Both the position numbers and the translations under genes were made by a program. A stretch of 31,353 bases of DNA from Actinomycetes bacterium (lineage in GTDB: Bacteria; Actinomycetota; Acidimicrobiia; Acidimicrobiales; CADCSY01): positions 1-31,353 of the forward strand of contig JAODBP010000014.1 in NCBI GenBank assembly GCA_025464025.1, in the 5' to 3' direction. A model generated the notes under the pieces. That model did not search any database, was not told where the DNA came from, and saw only the letters and a list, made by a program, of their open reading frames with translations. Numbering within the stretch: the stretch's first letter is position 1; the number at the start of each line of letters is the position of its first letter. This document shows positions 7,690 to 15,689 of the stretch, piece after piece.

Positions 7690-8334
7690 ATGGAGCTCGA
7701 CCTGACCCCGAGGGAGCTGCTCACCACCACGAGAGCGGTCCGCAAGCGACTCGACCTGGAGCGCGCGGTGGAGCGGGAGGTGGTCGAGGAGTGCCTCCAA
7801 CTGGCGTTCCAGGCGCCCAACGGCTCCGACCAGCAGACGTGGGGCTGGGTGCTCGTCGACGACCCCGACACCCGCGCCCGGATGGCCGCGATCTACATGG
7901 CCGCCCTCAAGGACTACGTGAACCGTCCCCGCACCAAGAAGGCCGACGCCCGCCCGCCGCAGACGCCGAAGCAGGAGCGGATGACCGCCTCGGTCATGCA
8001 CCTCATGGAGCACCTGCACGAGGTGCCGGTGCTGCTGGTGCCGACGTTCCACGGCCGGTGCGAGACGGGCTCGCTCTTCGACCAGGCCAGCCGGTGGGGC
8101 TCCATCGCCCCCGGCATCTGGAGCTTCATGCTGGCGCTGCGCCTCCACGGCCTGGGCAGCGCGTGGACCACGCTGCACCTCCACCGCGAGGCCGAGATGG
8201 GCGAGCTGCTGGGCATCCCGGCCACCGAGACCCAGGCCGGCCTGTTCCCGATCGCCTACACGATCGGCACCGACTTCAAGCCGGCCGACCGCACCTCGTC
8301 GATGGACCGCGTCCACTGGAACCGCTGGTCATGA
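7690..8334 (+). CDS. Nitroreductase-family FMN oxidoreductase
   Basis: This 214-aa protein has the nitroreductase layout. An N-terminal FMN-phosphate segment reads TTRAVRKRLD, then LQLAFQAPNGSDQQTWGW contacts the flavin. A central region and a C-terminal part GLGSAWTTLHLHRE and LFPIAYTIGTDF follow. Such enzymes reduce nitro groups, quinones or conjugated systems with NAD(P)H. The substrate cannot be read from sequence. It is divergent from marR-P450 and leads a two-gene unit with the SnoaL-like gene, so a role in transforming the same xenobiotic or terpenoid substrate is plausible. Confidence 0.85.
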   Translation: MELDLTPRELLTTTRAVRKRLDLERAVEREVVEECLQLAFQAPNGSDQQTWGWVLVDDPDTRARMAAIYMAALKDYVNRPRTKKADARPPQTPKQERMTASVMHLMEHLHEVPVLLVPTFHGRCETGSLFDQASRWGSIAPGIWSFMLALRLHGLGSAWTTLHLHREAEMGELLGIPATETQAGLFPIAYTIGTDFKPADRTSSMDRVHWNRWS

Positions 8335-8354
8335 GCGAGCGTGCGAGCGAATGA
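8331..8354 (+). other. Seven-codon coupling ORF (MSERASE) between nitroreductase and SnoaL-like genes
   Basis: ATG 8331 overlaps the nitroreductase stop (ATGA 8331-8334). Seven codons later the TGA at 8352-8354 overlaps the ATG of the next gene (ATGA 8351-8354). The 6-mer ATGAGC stands at both ends, 20 bp apart, around GAGCGAGCGTGCGAGCG. It could carry ribosomes from one gene to the next in place of a Shine-Dalgarno site, since none is visible before 8351. The architecture is seen directly; the function is inferred. Confidence 0.4.
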
Positions 8355-8827
8355 GCTACTCGGAGATCGAGGAACGGAACCTCGCCGTCGTCCGCCAGTT
8401 CTTCGGCGAGGAGCCGGGGCCGGCCGACAAGAGCGAGCTGTTCACCGAGGACGGCTGCTGGTGGAACGGGCTGCCGATGATCCCGGGCGCCGAGGGCGTG
8501 ATGGAGCACCGCGGCCGGGACGCCATCCGCAACATCCTCCCGAGCCAGAACAAGGGCCGAGGCCTGCTGCCGGGGCGCGACACCTACAAGCTCGAGACGT
8601 GCCGGGCGACCGACGTCGTCACCCTGGCCGACGGCAACCACGTCGTGCGGCAGCAGAACATGACGGCCGAGACCAAGCTCGGCCAGCACTACGCCAACAC
8701 GTACTGCTTCGTGTTCACGTTCGACGACGACGGTCGCATCTCGTACCTCACCGAGCACTGGAACACGTGGCAGGCGCAGCGGGTGCTCATGCAGAACTTC
8801 GAGGTCCAGCCGGCGCGGCCCCGCTGA
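8351..8827 (+). CDS. SnoaL-like / limonene-epoxide-hydrolase-like NTF2-fold protein
   Basis: This 158-aa protein begins MSYSEIEERNLAVVRQFFGE and keeps the NTF2/SnoaL pattern: an N-terminal helix pair, LFTEDGCWWNGLPMIPG, then beta strands with HVVRQQNMTAETKLG, YCFVFTFDDDGRISYLTEHWNTW. Members include limonene-1,2-epoxide hydrolase and polyketide cyclases. An aspartate/arginine epoxide-hydrolase triad cannot be assigned with confidence. The context (P450, nitroreductase, ACAD-like oxidoreductase nearby) suggests a catabolic hydrolase or isomerase. Its 3' end overlaps the convergent GGDEF-EAL gene by 41 nt. Confidence 0.75.
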   Translation: MSYSEIEERNLAVVRQFFGEEPGPADKSELFTEDGCWWNGLPMIPGAEGVMEHRGRDAIRNILPSQNKGRGLLPGRDTYKLETCRATDVVTLADGNHVVRQQNMTAETKLGQHYANTYCFVFTFDDDGRISYLTEHWNTWQAQRVLMQNFEVQPARPR

Positions 8828-11720
8828 GGGTCCGCCCGACCCCACGGCCGACGAGCCAGGCCTCGAGCGCAGCGACGGCCATCGGACGGGCGAACAGGAA
8901 GCCCTGTCCGGTCCGGCACCCCTCCTGGCGGAGCACGTCGAGCTGCCCGGCGTCCTCGATCCCCTCGCCGAGGGTCTCCACCCCCAACGAGACCCCGAGC
9001 TGGATCAAGGTGTGGACCACGGCGTTGGCCTCGTCGGAGTCACCGATGGCGCTCACGAACGAGCGGTCGAGCTTCACCACGTCGACCGGGAATCGGTGGA
9101 GGTGGACCAACGAGGAGTATCCAGTGCCGAAGTCGTCGATGGCGACGCGGACGCCCAGGTCCTTCAAGGACCGCAGCCGCTGTGCGCCAACCCCGGCATC
9201 GAACATGATCGCCGACTCGGTGACCTCCAGCAGCAGCCGCCGCGGATCGCAGCCGCTGGCGGCCAGCACCCGGACGACGTCGTCGACGAACCCCTCGTGC
9301 TCGAGCTGGCGAGCCGACAGGTTCACGGAGATCTCGAGGTCGTGGCCGAGGGCGCGCCACCGCGCCGCTTGCCGGCAGGCCGACTCCAGCACCCACCGGC
9401 CGACGTCGACGACGAGCCCGGAGCTCTCGAGGTGGGGGACGAAGTCGCACGGGACGACGACGCCTCGCTCGGGGTGCTGCCAGCGCAGCAGCGCCTCCAC
9501 CCCGAGCACCGCATCGTCGTCCAGGTCGACGATGGGCTGGTAGACGAGGAAGAACTGATCGCCCTCCAGCGCGGCCCGCAGCTCGACATCGAGCTGGGCG
9601 CGATCCCGGACGGCGAGCTGCATCTCGGAGACGAAGACGGTGGCGCGGTCCTTGCCGGCCGCCTTCGCCTGGTAGAGGGCCACGTCGGCGTCGCGGAGCA
9701 TGTCGCCGGCGGTCGCCCGGTCCCCCGTGGCGATCCCGATCGACGCGCTCAGCACGAGCGGCGCGTCCTCCCGGCCAGGGAGGAGGAACGGCGCCCGCAT
9801 GGCGGCGAGGATCCGGTTCGCCGCCTGCTCCGGCCCGCCGTTGCCGGACACGCCCTCGGTGAGCACGACGAACTCGTCGCCGCCGAGCCGGGCGATCGTG
9901 TCGCTGCCCCGGACCGCGTCGCGCAGGCGATCGGCGACCGCCTGGAGCAGCTCGTCACCGGCGGCGTGACCGAGCGTGTCGTTGACGTCCTTGAAGCCGT
10001 CGAGATCGATGAACAGGGCGGCCGGCGCGACGCCGCTGCGGCGGGCTCGGGCCAGCATGCCCTCGGCCCGGTCCATCACGAGCGACCGGTTGGGCAGTCC
10101 GGTGAGCTCGTCGTGGTGGGCCTGGTGCTGGATCTGCTCGAGCAGGCGGGCGTTGCGGAGCGCCGTGGAGGCCTGGCCGGCGAGGCCGCGCAGGCGGGCC
10201 TCCAGCTCGGGGTTGGGCCGGAGCCGCTCGGGCCGGTCGCGCACGGCCGCGACGATGCTCCCCACGCCGCGACCGCTCACGTACACCGGCACGTAGGCCA
10301 GGGCGACCACGCCGGCCGCCCGCATGATGGCCGCCACCTCGGGCCGCGCCGATCCCAGCTCGTGGTAGCGCAGCTCGTCGACGAACTGTTGCCCGGTGTA
10401 CGGCAGCTCCCAGCCACCGATGGCGCCAGCCACGTCCTCCGAGAACCCGACCGTGGCGTGGATGCGCACCGCGGCGCCTTCGTCCGTGCGCAGGGCCACC
10501 ACCGCGCAGTCGGCCCCCGTCACGGCGGGCACGGCGTCGGCGAGGGTGGTCGCCATGTGCTCCGTGGTCACCATGTCCGCCAGCGCCGTCGACAGGGTCA
10601 GCAGCGCCTCGGCCCGCGCCCCTTGGCTACGTGCCTCGGCGAGCGCGGTGGCGGAGTCGAGCGCGGTGGCCGCCAGGCGTGCGTACGAACGGAGGATGAC
10701 GATCTCGTGGGGCAGGCCGATGTTGCCGAAGTTCAGCGCCGCGAGCTGCCCGTAGTGGCGCCGGGCCGATGCCACCTCGGCGACCAGCAGGTCCGGGCGC
10801 TCCAACCGACCTGGATCGAGGATCTCGGCCGCGATGGCCTGCGCTTGGGCGTCGTCGAGGCCGCTGGCGCAGACCTGCTGCTCGATCCCGGGGAGCGACT
10901 GGATGGCGAGCACGAAGGCGGGCATCCGCACGGCGCGGGCCGCGGACTCGACGATCCGCGCCAGCACGGCATCGAGATCCCCGTCCGTCGCCAGGTGGGC
11001 CACGGTGTCCTCGAGGGCCTTGAAGCGCCGTTCGAAGAGGAGCGCACGGCTCTCGAAGAACGCCGCACGGCGCACAGGGTCGTCGGTCTCCTGCCAGAGG
11101 ATCCGGAAGCTGCACCAGTCGTCGCCTCGACGGCAGCACGTCTCCTCGACGACCTCGGCGTTGGCGTGGCCGAACAGGCGAGGCGACATGGCGAGCATGC
11201 CGCCCGACAACCAGCAGAACTCCTCGAAGGCCGGCGCACCCACGAACTGCTGCCGGACGATCCACTCGGTCGGGCCGACCTGCTCCGCCTCGTGGGTCGT
11301 GATCGAGGAGATCAGGGCGTGGCCCTGGCCGAGGGTCGCGTAGATCGTGCCCGGACCTCCGAGGCTCTGGTAGAGGTCGGTGGACTCCGGGGACGAGTTG
11401 CCCCCGAGGTCGACTTCGGCACCGGCCTCGAACAGCCGCTCAGGGCCGCCGAGCTGCCGGCCGGCCGCCTCCAGGAGGCTGCGCACCTGGTCGTAGGACG
11501 ACCAGTTGCCGTCCTCGGTGATCTCTTCGACGGTCCGCGCCTCGCCGGCGTCGCGCAACACGTCGGCGATCGCCCCCGACCCACGCACCTCCGCGACGCG
11601 GCTGAGGGCCATGCGAGCGAAGGTGCCCGAGAACTCGCGTGCCCCCACACCCCCCATGGTGGGCTGTGTCGGCGCTCGGCGCCCTCGCCTTTCGACAATG
11701 CTGGCCCAATCTTCCAACAT
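8787..11720 (-). CDS. GGDEF-EAL cyclic-di-GMP protein with sensor and GAF domains
   Basis: This 977-aa, probably soluble protein has no obvious membrane helix. Residues ~60-210 form a sensor-like domain ending EETCCRRGDDWCSFRILW, which resembles V4R/heme-NO-type Cys-rich ends. Two GAF-like regions follow at about 235-360 and 370-525. The GGDEF domain has RLGGDEF (611-617) and an inhibitory I-site RGSD (604-607) five residues before it. The EAL domain has EALLRW (742-747), NLSARQ, TES, DDFGTGYSS and KLDRSF. Both catalytic cores look intact, so the protein may make and break c-di-GMP. ATG 11720 is preceded by GGGA. Later in-frame ATGs (MGGVGAREF, MALSRVAEV) are alternatives. Confidence 0.92.
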   Translation of the reverse strand: MLEDWASIVERRGRRAPTQPTMGGVGAREFSGTFARMALSRVAEVRGSGAIADVLRDAGEARTVEEITEDGNWSSYDQVRSLLEAAGRQLGGPERLFEAGAEVDLGGNSSPESTDLYQSLGGPGTIYATLGQGHALISSITTHEAEQVGPTEWIVRQQFVGAPAFEEFCWLSGGMLAMSPRLFGHANAEVVEETCCRRGDDWCSFRILWQETDDPVRRAAFFESRALLFERRFKALEDTVAHLATDGDLDAVLARIVESAARAVRMPAFVLAIQSLPGIEQQVCASGLDDAQAQAIAAEILDPGRLERPDLLVAEVASARRHYGQLAALNFGNIGLPHEIVILRSYARLAATALDSATALAEARSQGARAEALLTLSTALADMVTTEHMATTLADAVPAVTGADCAVVALRTDEGAAVRIHATVGFSEDVAGAIGGWELPYTGQQFVDELRYHELGSARPEVAAIMRAAGVVALAYVPVYVSGRGVGSIVAAVRDRPERLRPNPELEARLRGLAGQASTALRNARLLEQIQHQAHHDELTGLPNRSLVMDRAEGMLARARRSGVAPAALFIDLDGFKDVNDTLGHAAGDELLQAVADRLRDAVRGSDTIARLGGDEFVVLTEGVSGNGGPEQAANRILAAMRAPFLLPGREDAPLVLSASIGIATGDRATAGDMLRDADVALYQAKAAGKDRATVFVSEMQLAVRDRAQLDVELRAALEGDQFFLVYQPIVDLDDDAVLGVEALLRWQHPERGVVVPCDFVPHLESSGLVVDVGRWVLESACRQAARWRALGHDLEISVNLSARQLEHEGFVDDVVRVLAASGCDPRRLLLEVTESAIMFDAGVGAQRLRSLKDLGVRVAIDDFGTGYSSLVHLHRFPVDVVKLDRSFVSAIGDSDEANAVVHTLIQLGVSLGVETLGEGIEDAGQLDVLRQEGCRTGQGFLFARPMAVAALEAWLVGRGVGRTLSGAAPAGPRSSA

Positions 11721-11800
11721 TTCGTCCCAGATCGGTCATGCCGGTCGTTACCGGCCAGGCTGCCTGCACCGCTGCGATCTTCTCTGGCTCCGAACGCGCC

Positions 11801-11824
11801 GGGGCCCTCCCGAAGGAGGGCCCC
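11801..11824 (-). terminator. Strong UUCG-capped hairpin after the HYR-repeat gene
   Basis: Read on the minus strand, GGGGCCCTCC-TTCG-GGAGGGCCCC forms a perfect 10-bp stem. Its loop is C(UUCG)G, the exceptionally stable tetraloop. It starts 26 nt after the stop of the HYR protein and lies before the GGDEF gene start, so it should end transcription of the former. No U-tract follows, as is common in high-GC actinobacteria. Confidence 0.75.
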
Positions 11825-11849
11825 GATCCGCTCGTCGAAAGGGCGTTCC

Positions 11850-14800
11850 CTACCCGAGGCCGAGTGAGAGCTCGGTGAGGAGCGTCGCCTGCGCCGCGGT
11901 GAGCTTCTTGCCCGACTGGGCCTTCAGCTCGTTGCGGAAGGCGCCGTACGACCCGGCCCGCAGCTTCACGCAGAGGCTGTTGGCCACGCCCTTGTCGTCC
12001 GCCAGGTAGCGGGTGACGAGGGCGCAGAGGTTGTCCTTGGTCACCACGACGGTGAACGTCGCCGTCCCCCGGCCGATGTTGCCGGCGGCGTCGGTGGCCG
12101 TGCGGGTGACGGACTCACCGCCGAGGCCGAACGAGTACGCCGGGCCGCTGATGCCGGCGCAGGTGAGCGCGGTGACGGCGTCGCTGACCGAGCAGCCGAT
12201 GGCCACCGTCTCGTCCACGCCGTAGGTGGCGCGGTTGCCCGTGAAGGTGACCACCGGGGCCGTGCGGTCGGCGACCTTGACGGTGAACGCCTCGGTCGTC
12301 GTGTTCCCGGCGCCGTCCACGACCGTGCAGGACACGATCGTGATGCCGATGGCGAACCGGGTGCCGCTGGCCGGCGTGCAGGTCGGGGCCAGGGCCCCGC
12401 TGACCACGTCGGTCGCCGTCGACGAGTACCCGACGACGGTGCCCGAGGCACTCGCCGCCTCGGCGACGATGGTCGCCGGGACGTTGAGGACCGGTGCCGT
12501 CGTGTCGACGACGGTGACGGTGAAGCTGGCCATGCCGACGTTGCCGGCATCATCCGTCGCCGTGCAGGAGACGATCGTGGCGCCGAGGCCGAACGTCGCA
12601 CCCGACGGGGCCGAGCACGAGATCGCCGGAGTGGCGTCGACCGCGTCGGTGGCGGAGGCTGCGTAGGTGGCGACTGCGCCGCCGGGGCCGGTGGCCTCGA
12701 GCGTGCGGTCGGCCGGTGCGGTCACGACCGGGGCCGTGGTGTCGACGACGGCGACGTGGAAGGAGCCGGACGACCGGTTGCCCTGGGCGTCGGTCGCCGA
12801 GCAGCCGACCGTGGTCGAGCCGAGCGGGAACACCTGGCCCGACGCGGCGTCGCACACCGGGGCGATCGGGCCGTCGACCACGTCGGTGGCGGCGGCGGCG
12901 AACGCAACCGGGGTGCCGGCCGCGCTGAGGGCCTCGGTGACGATGTCACCGGACAGCACCAGCTGGGGCGACGCCGTGTCCGTCACGACGACGCCGAGGT
13001 GTCCGGAGCCGACGTTGCCGGCGGCGTCCGAGGCGAAGCAGGTGACGTCGGAGGCTCCGAGCGGGAAGACCGCACCCGACTCGGCGGAGCACACCGTCTC
13101 GAGCGGGCCCGACACCGTGTCAGCGGCCGCGGCCGTGAAGGTCACGGTGGCGCCGCCGAGGACGTTGCCCTCGATGTGGACGGCCCCGGCGGGGAAGCCC
13201 ACGACGGGAGCCGTGGTGTCGACCACCGACAGCGTGAACGAGCCGAACGCCCGGTTCCCCGCGGCGTCTGCGCCCTCGCACGTCACCACGTGGGTGCCGA
13301 GCGGGACGACGGCGCCCGAGGGCACCGAGCACAGGACCGGAACCACACCGGTGATGTCGTCGTGCGCGGCGGCCGCGTAGTGGACCGGCGCACCCTGCGG
13401 GCCGATGGCCTCGACGACGAGGTTCTCGGGCAGCGAGAGCGTCGGCGGCGTGGCGTCGTAGACGAGGACGTCGAAGCTGGCCGAAGCCATGTTGCCAGCG
13501 CTGTCCTGCACCAGGCAGGTGACGGTCGTGGTGCCCACGGTGAACGGGTCGCCCGACTGCGCGGAGCACCCCGGCGACAGGTCACCGTCGACGATGTCTG
13601 ATGCCGAGGCGCTGAAGTTGACGGGAGCGCCGTAGGACGCCACTGCGGGCTCGGCGATGTTGTTCGGGACGATCACCACGGGTGACGTGGTGTCCCGCAC
13701 GAAGACGGTGAACCCGACCACCTTGATGTTCCCGGCGGCGTCGTTGGCGGTGCACGTGCCGTCGGTCGAGCCGATGGCGAACACGGTGCCGGATGCCGGG
13801 GTGCACGTGACCGGCCGGATGCCGGACACGGTGTCGAAACCGGTCGACGTGAAGTTCACGATGGCGCCGCCGCGGGTGTTGCCCTCGATGCTGATGCTCG
13901 AGGCCACGTTGACCGTCGGAGCGGTCGTGTCGCGAACGGTGACCTTGAACGTGGCCGTCGCGGTGTTGCCACGCCCGTCCGAAGCCGAGCACGTCACGGT
14001 GGTCGCGCCCAGCGCATACGTCGAGGTGCCGAGCTGCCGGTTGCACGTGACGGCACGGTTGCCGCTCACGAGGTCGACGGCGGAGGCGGCGATCGACACC
14101 GCCGCACCGTTGGCCGAGGTGGCCTCGGCGACGATGTCCTGGGGAACGTTCAGGACGGGCTTGGTGGTGTCCTGGATGACGACCGAGAACGAACCGCTCG
14201 CGACGTGGCCCCTGGTGTCGGACGCGGAGCAGGCGTTGGTGTAGCTGCCGACGCCAAAGGCCGTGCTACTGGCGAAGGTGCAGCTGACCGTCCGGGAACC
14301 GTCGACGGCGTCCGTGGCGGAGGCCGTGAAGGTGACGGGCGTGGTCGGACCGGTGGCCTCGACGGTGATCGTGCCCGGGAGCACCAGGACCGGTGCGGTG
14401 GTGTCCTGGACGACGACTGCGAATGAGCGGCTGCCGACGTTGCCGTAGTTGTCGACGGCGGAGCAGGACACGAACCGGGTGCCGACGGGGAAGGTGGAGC
14501 CGGGGACCATCGAGCAGGTCACCGGTCGATTGCCGCTCACGGCGTCGAAGGCGGACGCCGACCAGCTGACGGTCGCGCCGGCCGCGGAGACGGCCTCGAC
14601 GGTGATGCCGGAGGGCGTGGACACCACGGGGGCCGTGCGGTCGACGACGGTGACCGTGAACGACGTCGTGACAGTCGCGTTGGCGCTGTCGGTCGCCGAG
14701 CAAGTGACCGTGGTGGTGCCGAGCGGGTACACCGACGCCGCGAAGCGCGTGCAGGTGACCGGCAGCGGACCGTCCTCGACGTCGTTGGCCGTCGGCGGCT

Positions 14801-15485
14801 GGAAGTAGACCGCTGTGCCCGACGCCGACGTGGCGTCCGGCGAGCTGCTGGCGACCGTCGTGATGACGGGCTTCTGGTTGCCCAGGGTGCCGACCAGGTC
14901 GTAGCGGAAGCCGGCCCAGCCGCCCTCGTCGATGAACTCCATGTCGAACGTGTTCACACCGTGGCGCAGGAGCGACGGGTCGATGTCGACGGTGCCGTCG
15001 TCGAGCGTGCCGCGGAATGTCGGGCCAGCCAGGACGCCGTTGATGTACGGCGTGGCCGCGTTGTCGGCGAGGACGTGGAACGTCAGCGAGAGGTCACCGG
15101 CATCGGCCAGCACGACCGTGGTGCGGTAGAGCACCGTCTGGTTGATGCACGCGAAGAACGATGCCGTGCAGTTGATCCACTTGGCGTTGGGGTCGACGCC
15201 CCAGGTGCTGTCACCGCCGTCGTCCCAGGGGTGCGACCCGAAGGCGCCGGCGATGTAGGCCGGGCTCCAGGTGACGCCGCCGTCGTAGGAGACCGTGGTG
15301 AACGGGTCGGCCTGGCCGGCGTTGGCGTTCTGGCCGCTGTACTTCGTGCCGAGCGGGTTGGCCGCCGAGGCCGAGGGCGCGGCGGCGACGAGCACCACCA
15401 GCGTGGCCAGGATGGCGAGCACCACGAGGGCGGCGAGCGATCGCGATCGCTCCCAGCTCGTTCCGGGGGACATCGTCGTGTGCAT
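11850..15485 (-). CDS. Large secreted HYR/Ig-like repeat protein, putative surface adhesin
   Basis: This is a 1211-aa exported protein. A signal peptide (SLAALVVLAILATLVVLVAAAPSASA in two parts, cleavage near ASA-ANP) precedes a beta-sandwich lectin-like domain at about 45-200 (TFHVLADNAATPYINGV, GVNTFDMEF, GGWAGFRYDL). About twelve HYR repeats of ~79 residues follow (genomic ~14879 to ~12036). Each has the pattern VEA..G..V.(F/Y)...A.D.V.G...V.C....G..F.(L/I)G.T.V.C.A.D..GN, ending D(T/R)TAP. The last repeat is degenerate. A C-terminal ~57-aa helical module (LCALVTRYLADD...LCVKL) has two cysteines and no LPXTG or membrane anchor. ATG 15485 follows GGAG; the upstream ATG 15509 is less likely. 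HYR domains usually mediate adhesion. Confidence 0.88.
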   Translation of the reverse strand: MHTTMSPGTSWERSRSLAALVVLAILATLVVLVAAAPSASAANPLGTKYSGQNANAGQADPFTTVSYDGGVTWSPAYIAGAFGSHPWDDGGDSTWGVDPNAKWINCTASFFACINQTVLYRTTVVLADAGDLSLTFHVLADNAATPYINGVLAGPTFRGTLDDGTVDIDPSLLRHGVNTFDMEFIDEGGWAGFRYDLVGTLGNQKPVITTVASSSPDATSASGTAVYFQPPTANDVEDGPLPVTCTRFAASVYPLGTTTVTCSATDSANATVTTSFTVTVVDRTAPVVSTPSGITVEAVSAAGATVSWSASAFDAVSGNRPVTCSMVPGSTFPVGTRFVSCSAVDNYGNVGSRSFAVVVQDTTAPVLVLPGTITVEATGPTTPVTFTASATDAVDGSRTVSCTFASSTAFGVGSYTNACSASDTRGHVASGSFSVVIQDTTKPVLNVPQDIVAEATSANGAAVSIAASAVDLVSGNRAVTCNRQLGTSTYALGATTVTCSASDGRGNTATATFKVTVRDTTAPTVNVASSISIEGNTRGGAIVNFTSTGFDTVSGIRPVTCTPASGTVFAIGSTDGTCTANDAAGNIKVVGFTVFVRDTTSPVVIVPNNIAEPAVASYGAPVNFSASASDIVDGDLSPGCSAQSGDPFTVGTTTVTCLVQDSAGNMASASFDVLVYDATPPTLSLPENLVVEAIGPQGAPVHYAAAAHDDITGVVPVLCSVPSGAVVPLGTHVVTCEGADAAGNRAFGSFTLSVVDTTAPVVGFPAGAVHIEGNVLGGATVTFTAAAADTVSGPLETVCSAESGAVFPLGASDVTCFASDAAGNVGSGHLGVVVTDTASPQLVLSGDIVTEALSAAGTPVAFAAAATDVVDGPIAPVCDAASGQVFPLGSTTVGCSATDAQGNRSSGSFHVAVVDTTAPVVTAPADRTLEATGPGGAVATYAASATDAVDATPAISCSAPSGATFGLGATIVSCTATDDAGNVGMASFTVTVVDTTAPVLNVPATIVAEAASASGTVVGYSSTATDVVSGALAPTCTPASGTRFAIGITIVSCTVVDGAGNTTTEAFTVKVADRTAPVVTFTGNRATYGVDETVAIGCSVSDAVTALTCAGISGPAYSFGLGGESVTRTATDAAGNIGRGTATFTVVVTKDNLCALVTRYLADDKGVANSLCVKLRAGSYGAFRNELKAQSGKKLTAAQATLLTELSLGLG

Positions 15486-15689
15486 CGCTCTCCAGGGGTC
15501 GCTCGCCACCGCCCGCGCGGCGAGGTCTCGCTGGAAGATAGGGACGCACGTGGACGGCGAACGGCATCCCGGAGCGAAATGACACCACCTGACGGTGACG
15601 GCAACCCGCGGGCGCTTCTCGGGGCCGAAGAGGGCTCCTCACTACGTAGATCGGCCGCGAACCCCCAGGTCACGGCGGTGCGCCCGCGC
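15486..15689 (-). promoter_or_regulatory. Upstream region of the HYR gene with a possible -10 box
   Basis: This 204-nt gap separates the acetyltransferase stop from the HYR-gene start. On the minus strand TATCTT (15535-15540) is a plausible -10, giving a leader of about 43 nt; no good -35 is visible. TACGTA occurs twice, once at about 15655 and once at the acetyltransferase end. I recognise no riboswitch, including no c-di-GMP class I core. Confidence 0.25.

Noticed and set aside
7177..8316. Long N-terminal extension of the P450 frame through marR and the nitroreductase
   Set aside because: The extension is antisense or out of frame to two well-supported genes. The P450 has a proper start and ribosome site at 7176.
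9012..11867. Plus-strand open frame of about 950 codons opposite the GGDEF-EAL gene
   Set aside because: It is the low-complexity (G/A/R/E/D/H-rich) antisense shadow of a gene with intact GGDEF and EAL motifs. GC-rich codon bias keeps the opposite frame open.
12036..14879. Regular ~237-bp periodicity, considered as a non-coding tandem array or CRISPR-like locus
   Set aside because: The repeats are diverged at DNA level, in frame, and encode HYR domains. There are no short identical repeats with unique spacers.
15486..15689. c-di-GMP riboswitch upstream of the putative adhesin
   Set aside because: The conserved core of class I is absent on the minus strand. Only a possible -10 box is visible.
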